NCBI RefSeq assembly: GCF_023520895.1
Contig: NZ_CP026029.1
Span: 6,742,832 to 6,806,831 of the forward strand
DNA: 64,000 bases
From: Paenibacillus sp. PK3_47
GTDB taxonomy: Bacteria; Bacillota; Bacilli; Paenibacillales; Paenibacillaceae
Direction of reading: 5' to 3'
Position numbers and translations under genes: made by a program. This document shows positions 51,439 through 59,422 of the stretch, piece after piece. The notes under the pieces are model-generated. The model did no database searches. It was not told where the DNA came from and saw only the letters and a program-made list of their open reading frames with translations. How positions within the stretch are numbered: position 1 is the stretch's first letter; every line of letters begins with the position of its first letter.

Positions 51439-53121
51439 TTATACTTCCATAATGATCGGCAGGATCATCGGTCTGCGGCGGGTCTGCTCGTAAAGGAAAC
51501 GGCCAAGGGAATCCTTGACGCTGGTCTTCAGGGAAGCCCACTCGTTAACCTTCTCGCTCATCAGACGCTGCAGCGTTCCGGATACGATCCGGTTGGCCTC
51601 ATCCAGAAGCCCTTCCGATTCCCGCACATATACAAATCCGCGGGAGATAATGTCCGGTCCGGACACGATCGCACCATTCTGCTTGCTTAGTGTAACTACA
51701 ACTACCAGAATACCATCCTGCGACAAAAGCTTACGGTCACGCAGTACGATGTTACCAACGTCACCCACGCCCAGACCGTCGATCAGCACATTGCCGGCAG
51801 TAACTTTGCCTGCTCTGCGTGCTGCACCGCCAGTAATCTCGATCACTTCACCGAGTTCAGTAATGTAGATGTTGCTTGGATCTACTCCGACGGATTCGGC
51901 CAGCAGCGCGTGCTTGCGCTGCATACGGTATTCACCGTGGATCGGCAGGAAATATTTCGGCTTCATCAGGTTAAGCATCAGCTTCAGCTCTTCCTGGCTG
52001 CCGTGACCGGATACGTGAACGCCGGAGTTGGAGCCGCTGTAAATAACATTAGCGCCAAGACGGAACAATTCATCAATCGTACGGCCCACATATTTCTCGT
52101 TACCCGGAACCGGAGTTGCTGCAATAATTACAGTGTCGCCCGGAAGGATGTCCACTTTGCGGTGGCTGGAGCGTGCCATGCGGGTAAGCGCAGACATCGG
52201 CTCGCCTTGGCTGCCTGTGCACAGAACAACCACACGGTTGCCGGCCATTCTGTTCATTTCTTCAGGCTCGATCAGCATACCGTCCGGAACATGAAGATAT
52301 CCCAGTTCGGAAGCGATAGATACCACATTGACCATGCTGCGGCCGATAACGGTAATCTTGCGTCCTGTAGATTCAGCTGCGTTAACTACCTGCTGGATCC
52401 GGTGTACGTTGGAAGCAAAAGTCGCTACAACGACACGCTGCTCAGCTTTGCGGAAAATATCTTCGAGCACGATGCCGACATTTTTCTCCGATGGCGTAAA
52501 GCCTGGCTTTTCAGCATTAGTACTGTCTGACAGAAGTGCCAGCACGCCTTTTTGTCCGATTTCGGCCATCCGGTGCAGGTTCGCATATTGACCGTTGACT
52601 GGGGTATGGTCAAATTTGAAGTCACCCGTATGAACGACATTGCCTTCCGGCGTTTCGATGCATATACCGACCGAGTCGGGAATACTATGGTTAGTTCTGA
52701 AGAATGTAGCTTTCAGTGTGCTGCCAAGCTCCAGTTCGGAATCCTCATGGATGAGAATCCGTTTGGTATCGCCAAGCAGGTTCGCTTCCTTAAGCTTGTT
52801 CTCCACGAGCCCCAGGGTAAGTCTTGTTCCGTATACAGGAACGTTCAAATTCTTAAGCACATACGGCAAGCCGCCGATGTGATCCTCGTGTCCGTGAGTC
52901 AGCAGAATCCCTCTGACTTTGTCACGGTTCTCGGTAAGGTATGAAATGTCAGGAATAACAATATCAATCCCAAGCATATCCTCTTCCGGGAATTTCAGGC
53001 CGGCATCTACGACAACGATGTCGTTGGCGTATTGTACGACATACATATTTTTCCCGATTTCTCCGACTCCGCCCAATGCGAAAATCGTTAATTTATCATT
53101 GTTGTTGTTTTTTTTGGACAA
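51439..53121 (-). CDS. rnj: Ribonuclease J
   Basis: A 560-residue beta-CASP ribonuclease with 5'-3' exonuclease and endonuclease activity. The zinc motif HGHEDHIGG (residues 76-84) is complete, followed by NHSIPDS, HTGDFKFD, SDSTNAE, the CTGSQGEP motif, SGSNSGVHVSGHGSQEE and IHGEYR. By position (dapA-rnj-tepA) it corresponds to B. subtilis rnjB, but the intact metal site is more like RNase J1. The start is TTG with AGGAGGG about 10 bases upstream. A long structured leader precedes it. Confidence 0.94.
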   Translation of the reverse strand: MSKKNNNNDKLTIFALGGVGEIGKNMYVVQYANDIVVVDAGLKFPEEDMLGIDIVIPDISYLTENRDKVRGILLTHGHEDHIGGLPYVLKNLNVPVYGTRLTLGLVENKLKEANLLGDTKRILIHEDSELELGSTLKATFFRTNHSIPDSVGICIETPEGNVVHTGDFKFDHTPVNGQYANLHRMAEIGQKGVLALLSDSTNAEKPGFTPSEKNVGIVLEDIFRKAEQRVVVATFASNVHRIQQVVNAAESTGRKITVIGRSMVNVVSIASELGYLHVPDGMLIEPEEMNRMAGNRVVVLCTGSQGEPMSALTRMARSSHRKVDILPGDTVIIAATPVPGNEKYVGRTIDELFRLGANVIYSGSNSGVHVSGHGSQEELKLMLNLMKPKYFLPIHGEYRMQRKHALLAESVGVDPSNIYITELGEVIEITGGAARRAGKVTAGNVLIDGLGVGDVGNIVLRDRKLLSQDGILVVVVTLSKQNGAIVSGPDIISRGFVYVRESEGLLDEANRIVSGTLQRLMSEKVNEWASLKTSVKDSLGRFLYEQTRRRPMILPIIMEV

Positions 53122-53159
53122 ATGAATCTAACCCTCCTATGATGTTGGACGTCATACTA

Positions 53160-53176
53160 TTATTGTTAAACAATAA
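53160..53176. promoter_or_regulatory. Perfect palindrome in the RNase J leader
   Basis: TTATTGTT-A-AACAATAA, 8-bp arms with a one-base centre, 39 bases before the rnj start codon. As DNA it could be an operator; as RNA the loop is too tight for the full stem. Confidence 0.6.
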
Positions 53177-53186
53177 GCTTCATTAT

Positions 53187-53201
53187 TTCAGCGGCGCTGA
53201 A
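53187..53201. promoter_or_regulatory. Second perfect palindrome in the RNase J leader
   Basis: TTCAGCG-G-CGCTGAA, 7-bp arms with a one-base centre, 10 bases from the first palindrome. Confidence 0.55.
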
Positions 53202-53475
53202 CACTTGATTCAAATTGCCGTTAGCTTCCATATTCAACAGGGAATTCCGTAAGTCTGCTTCTTTGCAAAGCGCGGAATACTCCCGGACCCGGGCAGTGAA
53301 CGTTTACTTGAAGCGGACATAAGCCGTCAATTCTCACCGCCGCGCCCCTTGCGCGAAAAATCCGGCAGCAATTGCACAGACTTATACAAGGACCTATCCT
53401 GTCTTACAATGTAAAAATACATTGCCGGAAGATTACCGCATATTTAATTTTAACCGCACCCAGTCACTTAAGAAC

Positions 53476-53505
53476 ATTATACATGATTTTTTTGGCAAAA
53501 GACAA
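53476..53505 (-). promoter_or_regulatory. Probable promoter of the RNase J gene
   Basis: On the minus strand TTGTCT (53500-53505) and a perfect TATAAT (53476-53481) are 18 bases apart. Transcription from here gives a leader of about 350 bases. Confidence 0.6.
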
Positions 53506-53587
53506 GTCATAGGCCCTGTATGCCTATTCTTTCCTTGACCAGCCTGCATTATTTGAGGAAAAGACAAGCAGTGTGACTGTAAAAAAA

Positions 53588-53624
53588 CAAAAAAACCGGC
53601 TCCCTCGGAAAGGGATACCGGTTC
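53588..53624 (-). terminator. Terminator of dapA
   Basis: AACCGG-C-TCCCT, short loop, AGGGA-T-ACCGGTT, followed by a long T run on the minus strand, about 35 bases after the dapA stop. Confidence 0.9.
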
Positions 53625-53657
53625 AAAACAATTCGTGTATTAAATATAATACGGGAC

Positions 53658-54533
53658 TTATTTTAACAATGCTGTGATAAAAGCAGCCTCGTCTTCACTC
53701 GGTGATACCAGGGGCAGGCGGACAGAACCGACGTCCATTCCGCGCAGATTAAGCGCAAACTTGACGGCTGAAGGGTTCGGCAGCGGCTGAGGGCACTCGA
53801 ACAATCCTTTGAATACCGGAAAAAGCTTCCGGTGCAGCTCCCCAGCCCGCTGGACATTCCCCGCAACAAACGCTTCAATCATTTCTGACATCTGATCCCC
53901 GATCACATGACTGGCGACACTGATTATGCCATGCCCGCCAACCGCCAGTGTAGCCAGACCCGCTGAGTCATCGCCTGTATATACATGAAAATCATCAGGA
54001 CAAGCGGTCGCGATCATGGTAATCTGGTCCACGGATGCACATTCCTTAATTGCCACGATGTTAGGAATTTCAGCCAGCCGCAGGGTGGTAGCTGCACTCA
54101 TGCTTACGCTGGTACGGCCGGGAACGTTATACAGAATGCAGGGCAGGGATGTCTCAGCTGCTATTGCCGCAAAATGCTGATACAGCCCTTCCTGGTTAGG
54201 CTTGTTATAATACGGAACGACCAGAAGGACACCGTCAACACCGATTTTCTCGGCTTCCTTTGTCAGCTGGATCGTATGTCTGGTGCTGTTCGTCCCGGTG
54301 CCGGCAATCACCTTGCAGCGGCCGTCCGCCTTCTTCAGGACAAAAGAAAACAGCTCCAGCTTCTCTTCTTCCGTCAGAGTTGGGGATTCTCCCGTTGTTC
54401 CGCAGACCACCAGCGCTTCGGATTTCTGCTGTTCAATCAAATAATCTACAAGCTTTGAAGTTGCTTCCCAGTTGATTTCTCCGTCCCCGTGAAACGGGGT
54501 AACCATGGCAGTGATTAATCTTCCGAAATCCAC
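53658..54533 (-). CDS. dapA: 4-hydroxy-tetrahydrodipicolinate synthase
   Basis: A 291-residue DapA that condenses pyruvate with aspartate semialdehyde. NGTTGES-type CGTTGESPT, VVPYYNKPNQEGLY, LYNVPGRTSVSM and the Schiff-base Lys in IVAIKECAS are all canonical. Its product feeds both lysine/diaminopimelate and, through dpaA/dpaB, spore dipicolinate. GTG start with GGAGG 8 bases upstream; it lies 16 bases after dapG in the same operon. A second DapA-family gene is at 25379. Confidence 0.96.
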   Translation of the reverse strand: MDFGRLITAMVTPFHGDGEINWEATSKLVDYLIEQQKSEALVVCGTTGESPTLTEEEKLELFSFVLKKADGRCKVIAGTGTNSTRHTIQLTKEAEKIGVDGVLLVVPYYNKPNQEGLYQHFAAIAAETSLPCILYNVPGRTSVSMSAATTLRLAEIPNIVAIKECASVDQITMIATACPDDFHVYTGDDSAGLATLAVGGHGIISVASHVIGDQMSEMIEAFVAGNVQRAGELHRKLFPVFKGLFECPQPLPNPSAVKFALNLRGMDVGSVRLPLVSPSEDEAAFITALLK

Positions 54534-54549
54534 TTAGAATTCCTCCTTG

Positions 54550-55770
54550 TCAGCGGTGCAGTTCAAATTTGGTATGCAGCGCACGCAGCGACTGCACCAT
54601 ATCTTCTTTCTTCACAAGAACCCAGATGGTTGTATTGGAATCCGCCGACTGCAAAATCTGAATGTTCTGCGAGCTGAGCGCTTCTACAATACGGGCCATA
54701 ATCCCCGGTACGCCGTTGATGCCTCCGCCGATCACGGATACCTTGGCACAGCCCGACAGGCTCTTCGGACGCAGCCCCAGCTCCTGCAGCGCGGAAATAG
54801 CCTGCTCTGACTTGTCATCGTTAACAGTATACAGCGCTTCTGTCGGTGTGACATTGATAAAATCCACACTGATGCCGTTGTCGGCCATGCTCTTGAAAAT
54901 TTGCAGCTGCATGCCGGTTCCGTTGCCTTCCGGACATTCTACAGAAATTTGGGTAACATTGCTGACATAAGCGATACCGGTAACAAAACGGTCTACGATT
55001 CCATGCGAAACATCACTGAACCCCTCAGGATGAGTGACCAGTGTGCCTTCGGTTTCCGAGAACGTGGAGCGTACTCGAACCGGGATATTCGCCTGCATGG
55101 CAATCTCAACAGCACGGGGGTGAATCACCTTGGCCCCCTGATAAGCCATATTGCAGATTTCGGTATAACTTACATAGGTTAACGGCTTGGCATCTTCCAC
55201 AATCCGCGGATCAGCGGTAAGAATACCATCCACATCTGTATAAATATCGACCATATCGGCACGCAGTGCCGCGCCGAGAGCGGTTGCCGAGGTATCGCTG
55301 CCCCCGCGGCCGAGAGTCGTGAAATCTCCGGCCTCTGTCTGGCCCTGGAATCCGGTGACGATCACTACCTTCTGCTCGCGAAGTTCACGCAGAATACGGT
55401 CTGTCCGGACATCCAGAATCCGGGCATTTCCATAATTGTTATCGGTGATAAATCCGGCCTGTGCACCTGTCAGCACGGTAGAACGGATCCCCTCCTGCTC
55501 CAGCAGTCCACACAGTGTAGTTGCCGAAATGATCTCACCGCAGCACATCAAAAGATCCTTCTCGCGGTCCGGAAGGGAGTTGCCGTTCTGAACAGCCCAG
55601 TCCAGCAATGTGTCGGTAGCGTAAGGCTCCCCTTTACGGCCCATTGCAGACACTACAACAACCAGGCTGAAGCCGGCGGCCAGTTCCCGTTTCACATGAC
55701 TGATGACATGCTCTCTTGCCATAGGTGTGGACATTGAAGTCCCGCCAAATTTTTGAACCAGAATACCCAT
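54550..55770 (-). CDS. dapG: Aspartate kinase (DapG type)
   Basis: A 406-residue aspartokinase, first step of the aspartate pathway. VQKFGGTSM is the N-terminal substrate loop, followed by TGFQGQT, GRGGSDTSA and DVDGI(L)TADPRIV. The C-terminal third carries two ACT domains (ISVECPEGNGTG, VSVIGGGINGVPGIMARI) that bind the feedback inhibitor, meso-diaminopimelate in B. subtilis DapG. The ATG 55770 follows GGAGG by 8 bases. No asd gene separates it from dpaB, unlike in B. subtilis. Confidence 0.95.
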   Translation of the reverse strand: MGILVQKFGGTSMSTPMAREHVISHVKRELAAGFSLVVVVSAMGRKGEPYATDTLLDWAVQNGNSLPDREKDLLMCCGEIISATTLCGLLEQEGIRSTVLTGAQAGFITDNNYGNARILDVRTDRILRELREQKVVIVTGFQGQTEAGDFTTLGRGGSDTSATALGAALRADMVDIYTDVDGILTADPRIVEDAKPLTYVSYTEICNMAYQGAKVIHPRAVEIAMQANIPVRVRSTFSETEGTLVTHPEGFSDVSHGIVDRFVTGIAYVSNVTQISVECPEGNGTGMQLQIFKSMADNGISVDFINVTPTEALYTVNDDKSEQAISALQELGLRPKSLSGCAKVSVIGGGINGVPGIMARIVEALSSQNIQILQSADSNTTIWVLVKKEDMVQSLRALHTKFELHR

Positions 55771-55876
55771 GTATAATTCCTCCATTGCTTCTCTGAGCAA
55801 GCACACGCATCGCTGCGCCGGGGAGTGCCCCATTTGACGGAACGGTTCCTGCAGCGCCAGGTCAATCTTGTAAGAC

Positions 55877-55914
55877 CAAAAAAGTGTTGAACCGCCCTCA
55901 GGGATGAGGACGGC
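55877..55914 (-). terminator. Possible terminator between dpaB and dapG
   Basis: CCGTCCTCA and TGAGGGCGG form a stem with one mismatch, followed after 8 bases by TTTTTT on the minus strand. It would separate the sporulation genes dpaAB from the vegetative dapG-dapA pair. Confidence 0.5.
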
Positions 55915-55961
55915 AGCAATTGACCTGTATTTGTGTACTATGCTGTAACATGAACTGAATG

Positions 55962-56558
55962 TTATGCTGAATGAAACCGTTCGATAATCATAGGCTGCAG
56001 CTGCTGTCCCTGCAGCGCGGCGTAGCAGGTCTCTGGAATGAGATCCATCCGCGCCACAAGCGAGTTGGGCTTGCCTTCCGGATTATCCTGGCCGAACGGC
56101 ACAAAATAAATATGTTTGGCTACAAGCAGCTTCGCAATATTGGCCGCATTCAGACCCAGCCCGTCATTGGTGGAAATTGCCAGCACGAGCGGACGTCCGT
56201 TGCGCATTTGCGACTTTGCCGCCATCAGCACAGGACTGTCTGTCATCGCATTGGCCAGTTTGCTCGTCGTGTTCCCCGTGCAGGGAGCAATCGTAAGCAC
56301 ATCCAGCAACTTGGCAGGACCCAGCGGTTCCGCTTCAACAATTGTAGAAATGATATCATTACCTGTTATATCTTTCAACTGTTTTAACCAATTTTTCGAC
56401 GTACCGAACCGGGTGTCCGTATTCAGAACCGAAGAGGACACAATCGGCACGACGTTCGCCCCGCCGTCCATAAACCGCTGAATCTGCGGCATCACCTCCG
56501 CAAATGTGCAGTGGGATCCGGTTATCGCATAACCTACTGTTTTTCCGTGCCAATCCAT
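55962..56558 (-). CDS. dpaB: Dipicolinate synthase subunit B
   Basis: A 198-residue flavoprotein-fold subunit (SpoVFB). GKTVGYAITGSHCTFAEVMPQI near the start and LTIAPCTGNTTSKLANAMTDSPVLMAAK in the middle are characteristic. With DpaA it oxidises dihydrodipicolinate to dipicolinic acid in the mother cell. It starts right after the dpaA stop and is therefore coupled to it. Confidence 0.96.
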   Translation of the reverse strand: MDWHGKTVGYAITGSHCTFAEVMPQIQRFMDGGANVVPIVSSSVLNTDTRFGTSKNWLKQLKDITGNDIISTIVEAEPLGPAKLLDVLTIAPCTGNTTSKLANAMTDSPVLMAAKSQMRNGRPLVLAISTNDGLGLNAANIAKLLVAKHIYFVPFGQDNPEGKPNSLVARMDLIPETCYAALQGQQLQPMIIERFHSA

Positions 56559-57455
56559 CTATTCGTCCCCCCTGATAATAGTCTCGCCTGATATCGACTG
56601 TACCAAAGCATTAGCCATGATAATTCCGGCGCTCTTCGGGGCAACGATCCCGGGCAATCCGGGTGCCAGCATTGCTTTGATCCCCCGCTTCTCTGCATAG
56701 CGGAAATCGCATCCTCCCGGAGCGGAAGCCAAATCTATGATTACACAATGCTTGGGAAGGCGTGAAAGCACCTGTGCTGTAATGATCATGCCGGGTATAG
56801 TATTGAATATAAGGTCAACATCCTGGATGTGCGCAAGCAGCTCTCCGGTCATGAAGGGCATCCAGCCCATCTCCTCCGCACGCGCATAATGCTCCTGCTT
56901 TCTGACCCCCACCTTCACCTTTGAACCCAATCCCTGAAGCGTTCTCGCCATAGTAAAACCTGTTCTTCCCATCCCGAGCACCATCGATATGGAACCGTGT
57001 ATGGTAAAGTCAGTGTTCTGAATGGCCATGACAAGCGCGCCTTCCGCTGTAGGTATAGAGTTATAAATCGCCACATCATCCCGGTTCAAGAGCTCTACCA
57101 GCTTCAGTGAGTATTTGGCGCATAAGCTGCGCAAATAAGGTTTGGCCATTCCGGTATACACGATGCAGCCTTTGGGAAGTGCTGCAAAATGCTCTTCCAG
57201 CAGCTGCAGGCGTTCAGAGGAAAAAATCGCGCTGATGTTTCCCTCATCGTCACAGCCCACGGTAGGGAGCACGAGCACATCCGCATTGCCAAGCAGTTCA
57301 GCTGACAGCAGTTCCAGGTTGACCCCCGGGCTTGGGGCATCCCACTTATCGAAGCCTGCCGCGCTTACCGACGCATCCATTTCCACACATTTCCGAATCA
57401 CTTCAATTTGCCTCGCGTCCCCGCCCAGGAACACGATCCTGATGCCAGTAAGCAT
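56559..57455 (-). CDS. dpaA: Dipicolinate synthase subunit A
   Basis: A 298-residue NAD(P)-binding subunit (SpoVFA). The start ATG 57455 has AAAGGAG 10 bases upstream. N-terminal GIRIVFLGGDARQIEVI, then the Rossmann motif VLGMGRTGFTMARTLQGLGSKVKVG and FNTIPGMI. It makes dipicolinic acid, the calcium chelator of the spore core. A sigma-K-like promoter lies just upstream, in agreement with mother-cell expression in B. subtilis. Confidence 0.96.
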   Translation of the reverse strand: MLTGIRIVFLGGDARQIEVIRKCVEMDASVSAAGFDKWDAPSPGVNLELLSAELLGNADVLVLPTVGCDDEGNISAIFSSERLQLLEEHFAALPKGCIVYTGMAKPYLRSLCAKYSLKLVELLNRDDVAIYNSIPTAEGALVMAIQNTDFTIHGSISMVLGMGRTGFTMARTLQGLGSKVKVGVRKQEHYARAEEMGWMPFMTGELLAHIQDVDLIFNTIPGMIITAQVLSRLPKHCVIIDLASAPGGCDFRYAEKRGIKAMLAPGLPGIVAPKSAGIIMANALVQSISGETIIRGDE

Positions 57456-57496
57456 AGGGATGACGCTCCTTTCCACATACACAATCGAATATAAGG

Positions 57497-57525
57497 CATC
57501 TTATGCCGGCAGCAGCGGATAGGTG
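57497..57525 (-). promoter_or_regulatory. Sigma-K-type promoter of dpaAB
   Basis: On the minus strand CACC (57522-57525), a 16-base spacer and CATAAGATG (57497-57505) match the consensus mACm-16-CATANNNTA with only the last base different. It ends about 40 bases before dpaA. Confidence 0.75.
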
Positions 57526-57596
57526 AAAAGCGGGGCAGAAATATCCCTGGAAACCGCCCGGGCAGCCTCATCAGGTTGTGATGAAATTTCGGATAT

Positions 57597-57646
57597 AAAA
57601 AAAGCTTGCAGAACAGGCGCTGAGTCAGCGCGTTCCGCAAGCTTTT
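57597..57646 (-). terminator. Terminator of dut
   Basis: AAAAGCTTGC-GAAC and GTTC-GCAAGCTTTT enclose an inner GCGCTGA/TCAGCGC stem; T-rich on the minus strand. It overlaps the start of the gap before dpaA. Confidence 0.9.
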
Positions 57647-57654
57647 CCGTTTTA

Positions 57655-58101
57655 TTATTTGCCTGTGTGACCGAAGCCTCCTGCGCCGCGTTCCGTCTCA
57701 GACAGCTCTTCCACTTCAACCAATGCCACGGATGGCACGGTCTGGAAGACCATTTGGGCGATACGCTCATTGCGGGCGATCGTAAAAGGCTCCTGTCCAA
57801 GGTTAATTAGCAGCACCTTAATCTCCCCGCGGTAATCCGCATCTATGGTTCCGGGGGTGTTCAGGCAGGTAATGCCGGCTTTCAGGGCCAGCCCGCTGCG
57901 CGGGCGGATCTGTGCTTCCAGCCCGTCCGGCATCGCCAGGGAAATCCCGGTAGGAATCAGTGCCCGCTCACCCGGAGCAAGCACAACCTCCCCGGTAACA
58001 GAGGCATGCAGGTCATAGCCCGATGCCTGCTCCGACATTTTGCGGGGCAGCTGGACATCCTCGTTGCCGGGAAGTTTTTTAATTTGAACGTAATGCGACA
58101 A
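57655..58101 (-). CDS. dut: dUTP pyrophosphatase
   Basis: A 148-residue trimeric dUTPase that converts dUTP to dUMP. The five motifs are visible: GYDLHAS, RPRSGLALKAG, NTPGTIDADYRGEI, ARNERIAQMVF and the C-terminal RGAGGFGHTG. The TTG at 58101 (product starting SHYVQIKKLPGNED) has GGAG 8 bases upstream and is preferred; an ATG 6 bases earlier is almost on top of the ribosome binding site. It overlaps the end of mlpA by 23 bases. In B. subtilis this place holds ymxH instead. Confidence 0.93.
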   Translation of the reverse strand: MSHYVQIKKLPGNEDVQLPRKMSEQASGYDLHASVTGEVVLAPGERALIPTGISLAMPDGLEAQIRPRSGLALKAGITCLNTPGTIDADYRGEIKVLLINLGQEPFTIARNERIAQMVFQTVPSVALVEVEELSETERGAGGFGHTGK

Positions 58102-59344
58102 GATCATCTCTCCTAACATTTGCAATAGCTTTATCTGAAGAGCCTACCATCGCCAAAGCGAGCGGCTCAGCAAACATATGGTCCAGCAGCCGGTTCACGT
58201 CATCCATCGTTACCTGCTGGATTTTGGCAATCATATCATCAAGCGTATCATGTCTGCCAAGCATCAGCTCATTTTTGCCGATCCGGTTCATCCGGCTGCT
58301 GGTGCTCTCGAGGCTGAGAATCAGGCTTCCCTTGAGCTGCTCCTTGCCTTTTCTCAATTCGTCTTCACTAAGCCCCTTATCAGCGAGATCGTACATCATC
58401 TCTTTGATCAGCTCTGTAACCTCTTTGGTCTGTTTGGGGGCGGTACCCGCATATACAGTGAACAGCCCGCTGTCCGCCTGGGAACTGTGGTACGAATAGA
58501 CCGAGTACGCCAGTCCCCGTTTTTCCCGGATCTCCTGGAACATCCGTGAGCTCATGCCGCCGCCGATCGCATTGTTCAGCAGCACCATAGGATACTGCAG
58601 CGGTCCTCCGCTCTGCACGCCCGGAAGGGACAGACAGATATGGTTTTGCTCCGTTTTTTTGCGGTGGAACAGCAGCTCTCCATGGAATTCGGGTGCGGTC
58701 AGCACGGCTTGGGAGCCATGGTTGTCAAAAGAGCCGAAGTGACGCTCCAGCAGCCCGGTCAGGCTGTCATCAATATTCCCCGCCACACTGATTACAATAT
58801 TCTCAATGGTATACTGCTCTTTCATGTAAGCACGAAGATCATCGGAGGTCATCTCCTGAAGGCGTTCCTTCAATCCGAGGATGGTATAACCGAGCGGATG
58901 CTGGCCGTAGGCCGCGGCGCACATCAGATCATGCACCAGATCATCCGGGGTATCCTCGCACATGGCGATTTCTTCTAAAATCACATTTTTTTCCTTCGCC
59001 AGCTCTTCGGGATCAAAACGTGAACGGAAGAACATATCAGACAATACATCCACCGCAATCGGCAGATGCTCATCCAGCACTTTTGCATAATAACAGGTAT
59101 ATTCCTTCGAGGTGAACGCATTAACATTGCCGCCAATGGCATCGAACTGCTCGGCAATGTCCTTGGCGCTGAACCGGTCTGTACCTTTAAACAGCATATG
59201 TTCAATAAAATGCGAAATCCCGTTATTGAGCGGATTCTCATTACGGGAGCCGGTTTTGACCCAGATTCCAAAGGAAACGGACCGGCCGGTAGAAATAGTC
59301 TCTGTGACCACCCGCAGGCCGTTTGATAATACGATTTTTTCCAA
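58079..59344 (-). CDS. mlpA: MlpA/YmxG M16 zinc peptidase
   Basis: A 421-residue M16 peptidase resembling mitochondrial processing peptidase beta. The inverted zinc motif is in GISHFIEHMLFKG (HxxEH near residue 47), with the third ligand in NVILEEIAMCED. It starts at TTG with AGGAGG 8 bases upstream. In B. subtilis it is linked to regulation of the aprE protease gene. It lies 78 bases after ylxY and overlaps dut. Confidence 0.94.
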   Translation of the reverse strand: MEKIVLSNGLRVVTETISTGRSVSFGIWVKTGSRNENPLNNGISHFIEHMLFKGTDRFSAKDIAEQFDAIGGNVNAFTSKEYTCYYAKVLDEHLPIAVDVLSDMFFRSRFDPEELAKEKNVILEEIAMCEDTPDDLVHDLMCAAAYGQHPLGYTILGLKERLQEMTSDDLRAYMKEQYTIENIVISVAGNIDDSLTGLLERHFGSFDNHGSQAVLTAPEFHGELLFHRKKTEQNHICLSLPGVQSGGPLQYPMVLLNNAIGGGMSSRMFQEIREKRGLAYSVYSYHSSQADSGLFTVYAGTAPKQTKEVTELIKEMMYDLADKGLSEDELRKGKEQLKGSLILSLESTSSRMNRIGKNELMLGRHDTLDDMIAKIQQVTMDDVNRLLDHMFAEPLALAMVGSSDKAIANVRRDDLVALRSN

Positions 59345-59422
59345 TGATATATCCTCCTGGCATAGCCCTGATTCTGATAACTATTGTTACATGCGCCTAT
59401 AATCCTACCAGAAATAAAGGGT

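Larger units (their letters stand above)
53122..53657. other. 536-bp leader region of the RNase J gene
   Basis: No gene is visible on either strand. It contains a promoter near 53476-53505, a predicted leader of about 350 bases, two perfect palindromes near the ribosome binding site (53160-53176 and 53187-53201) and, at the right end, the dapA terminator. Confidence 0.6.

Noticed and set aside
53122..53657. Hidden small gene in the RNase J leader
   Set aside because: No frame with a ribosome binding site on either strand; structure and promoter features explain the stretch better.
55771..55961. Lysine riboswitch or T-box upstream of dapG
   Set aside because: The expected conserved motifs of either element are not visible; only a simple hairpin is present.
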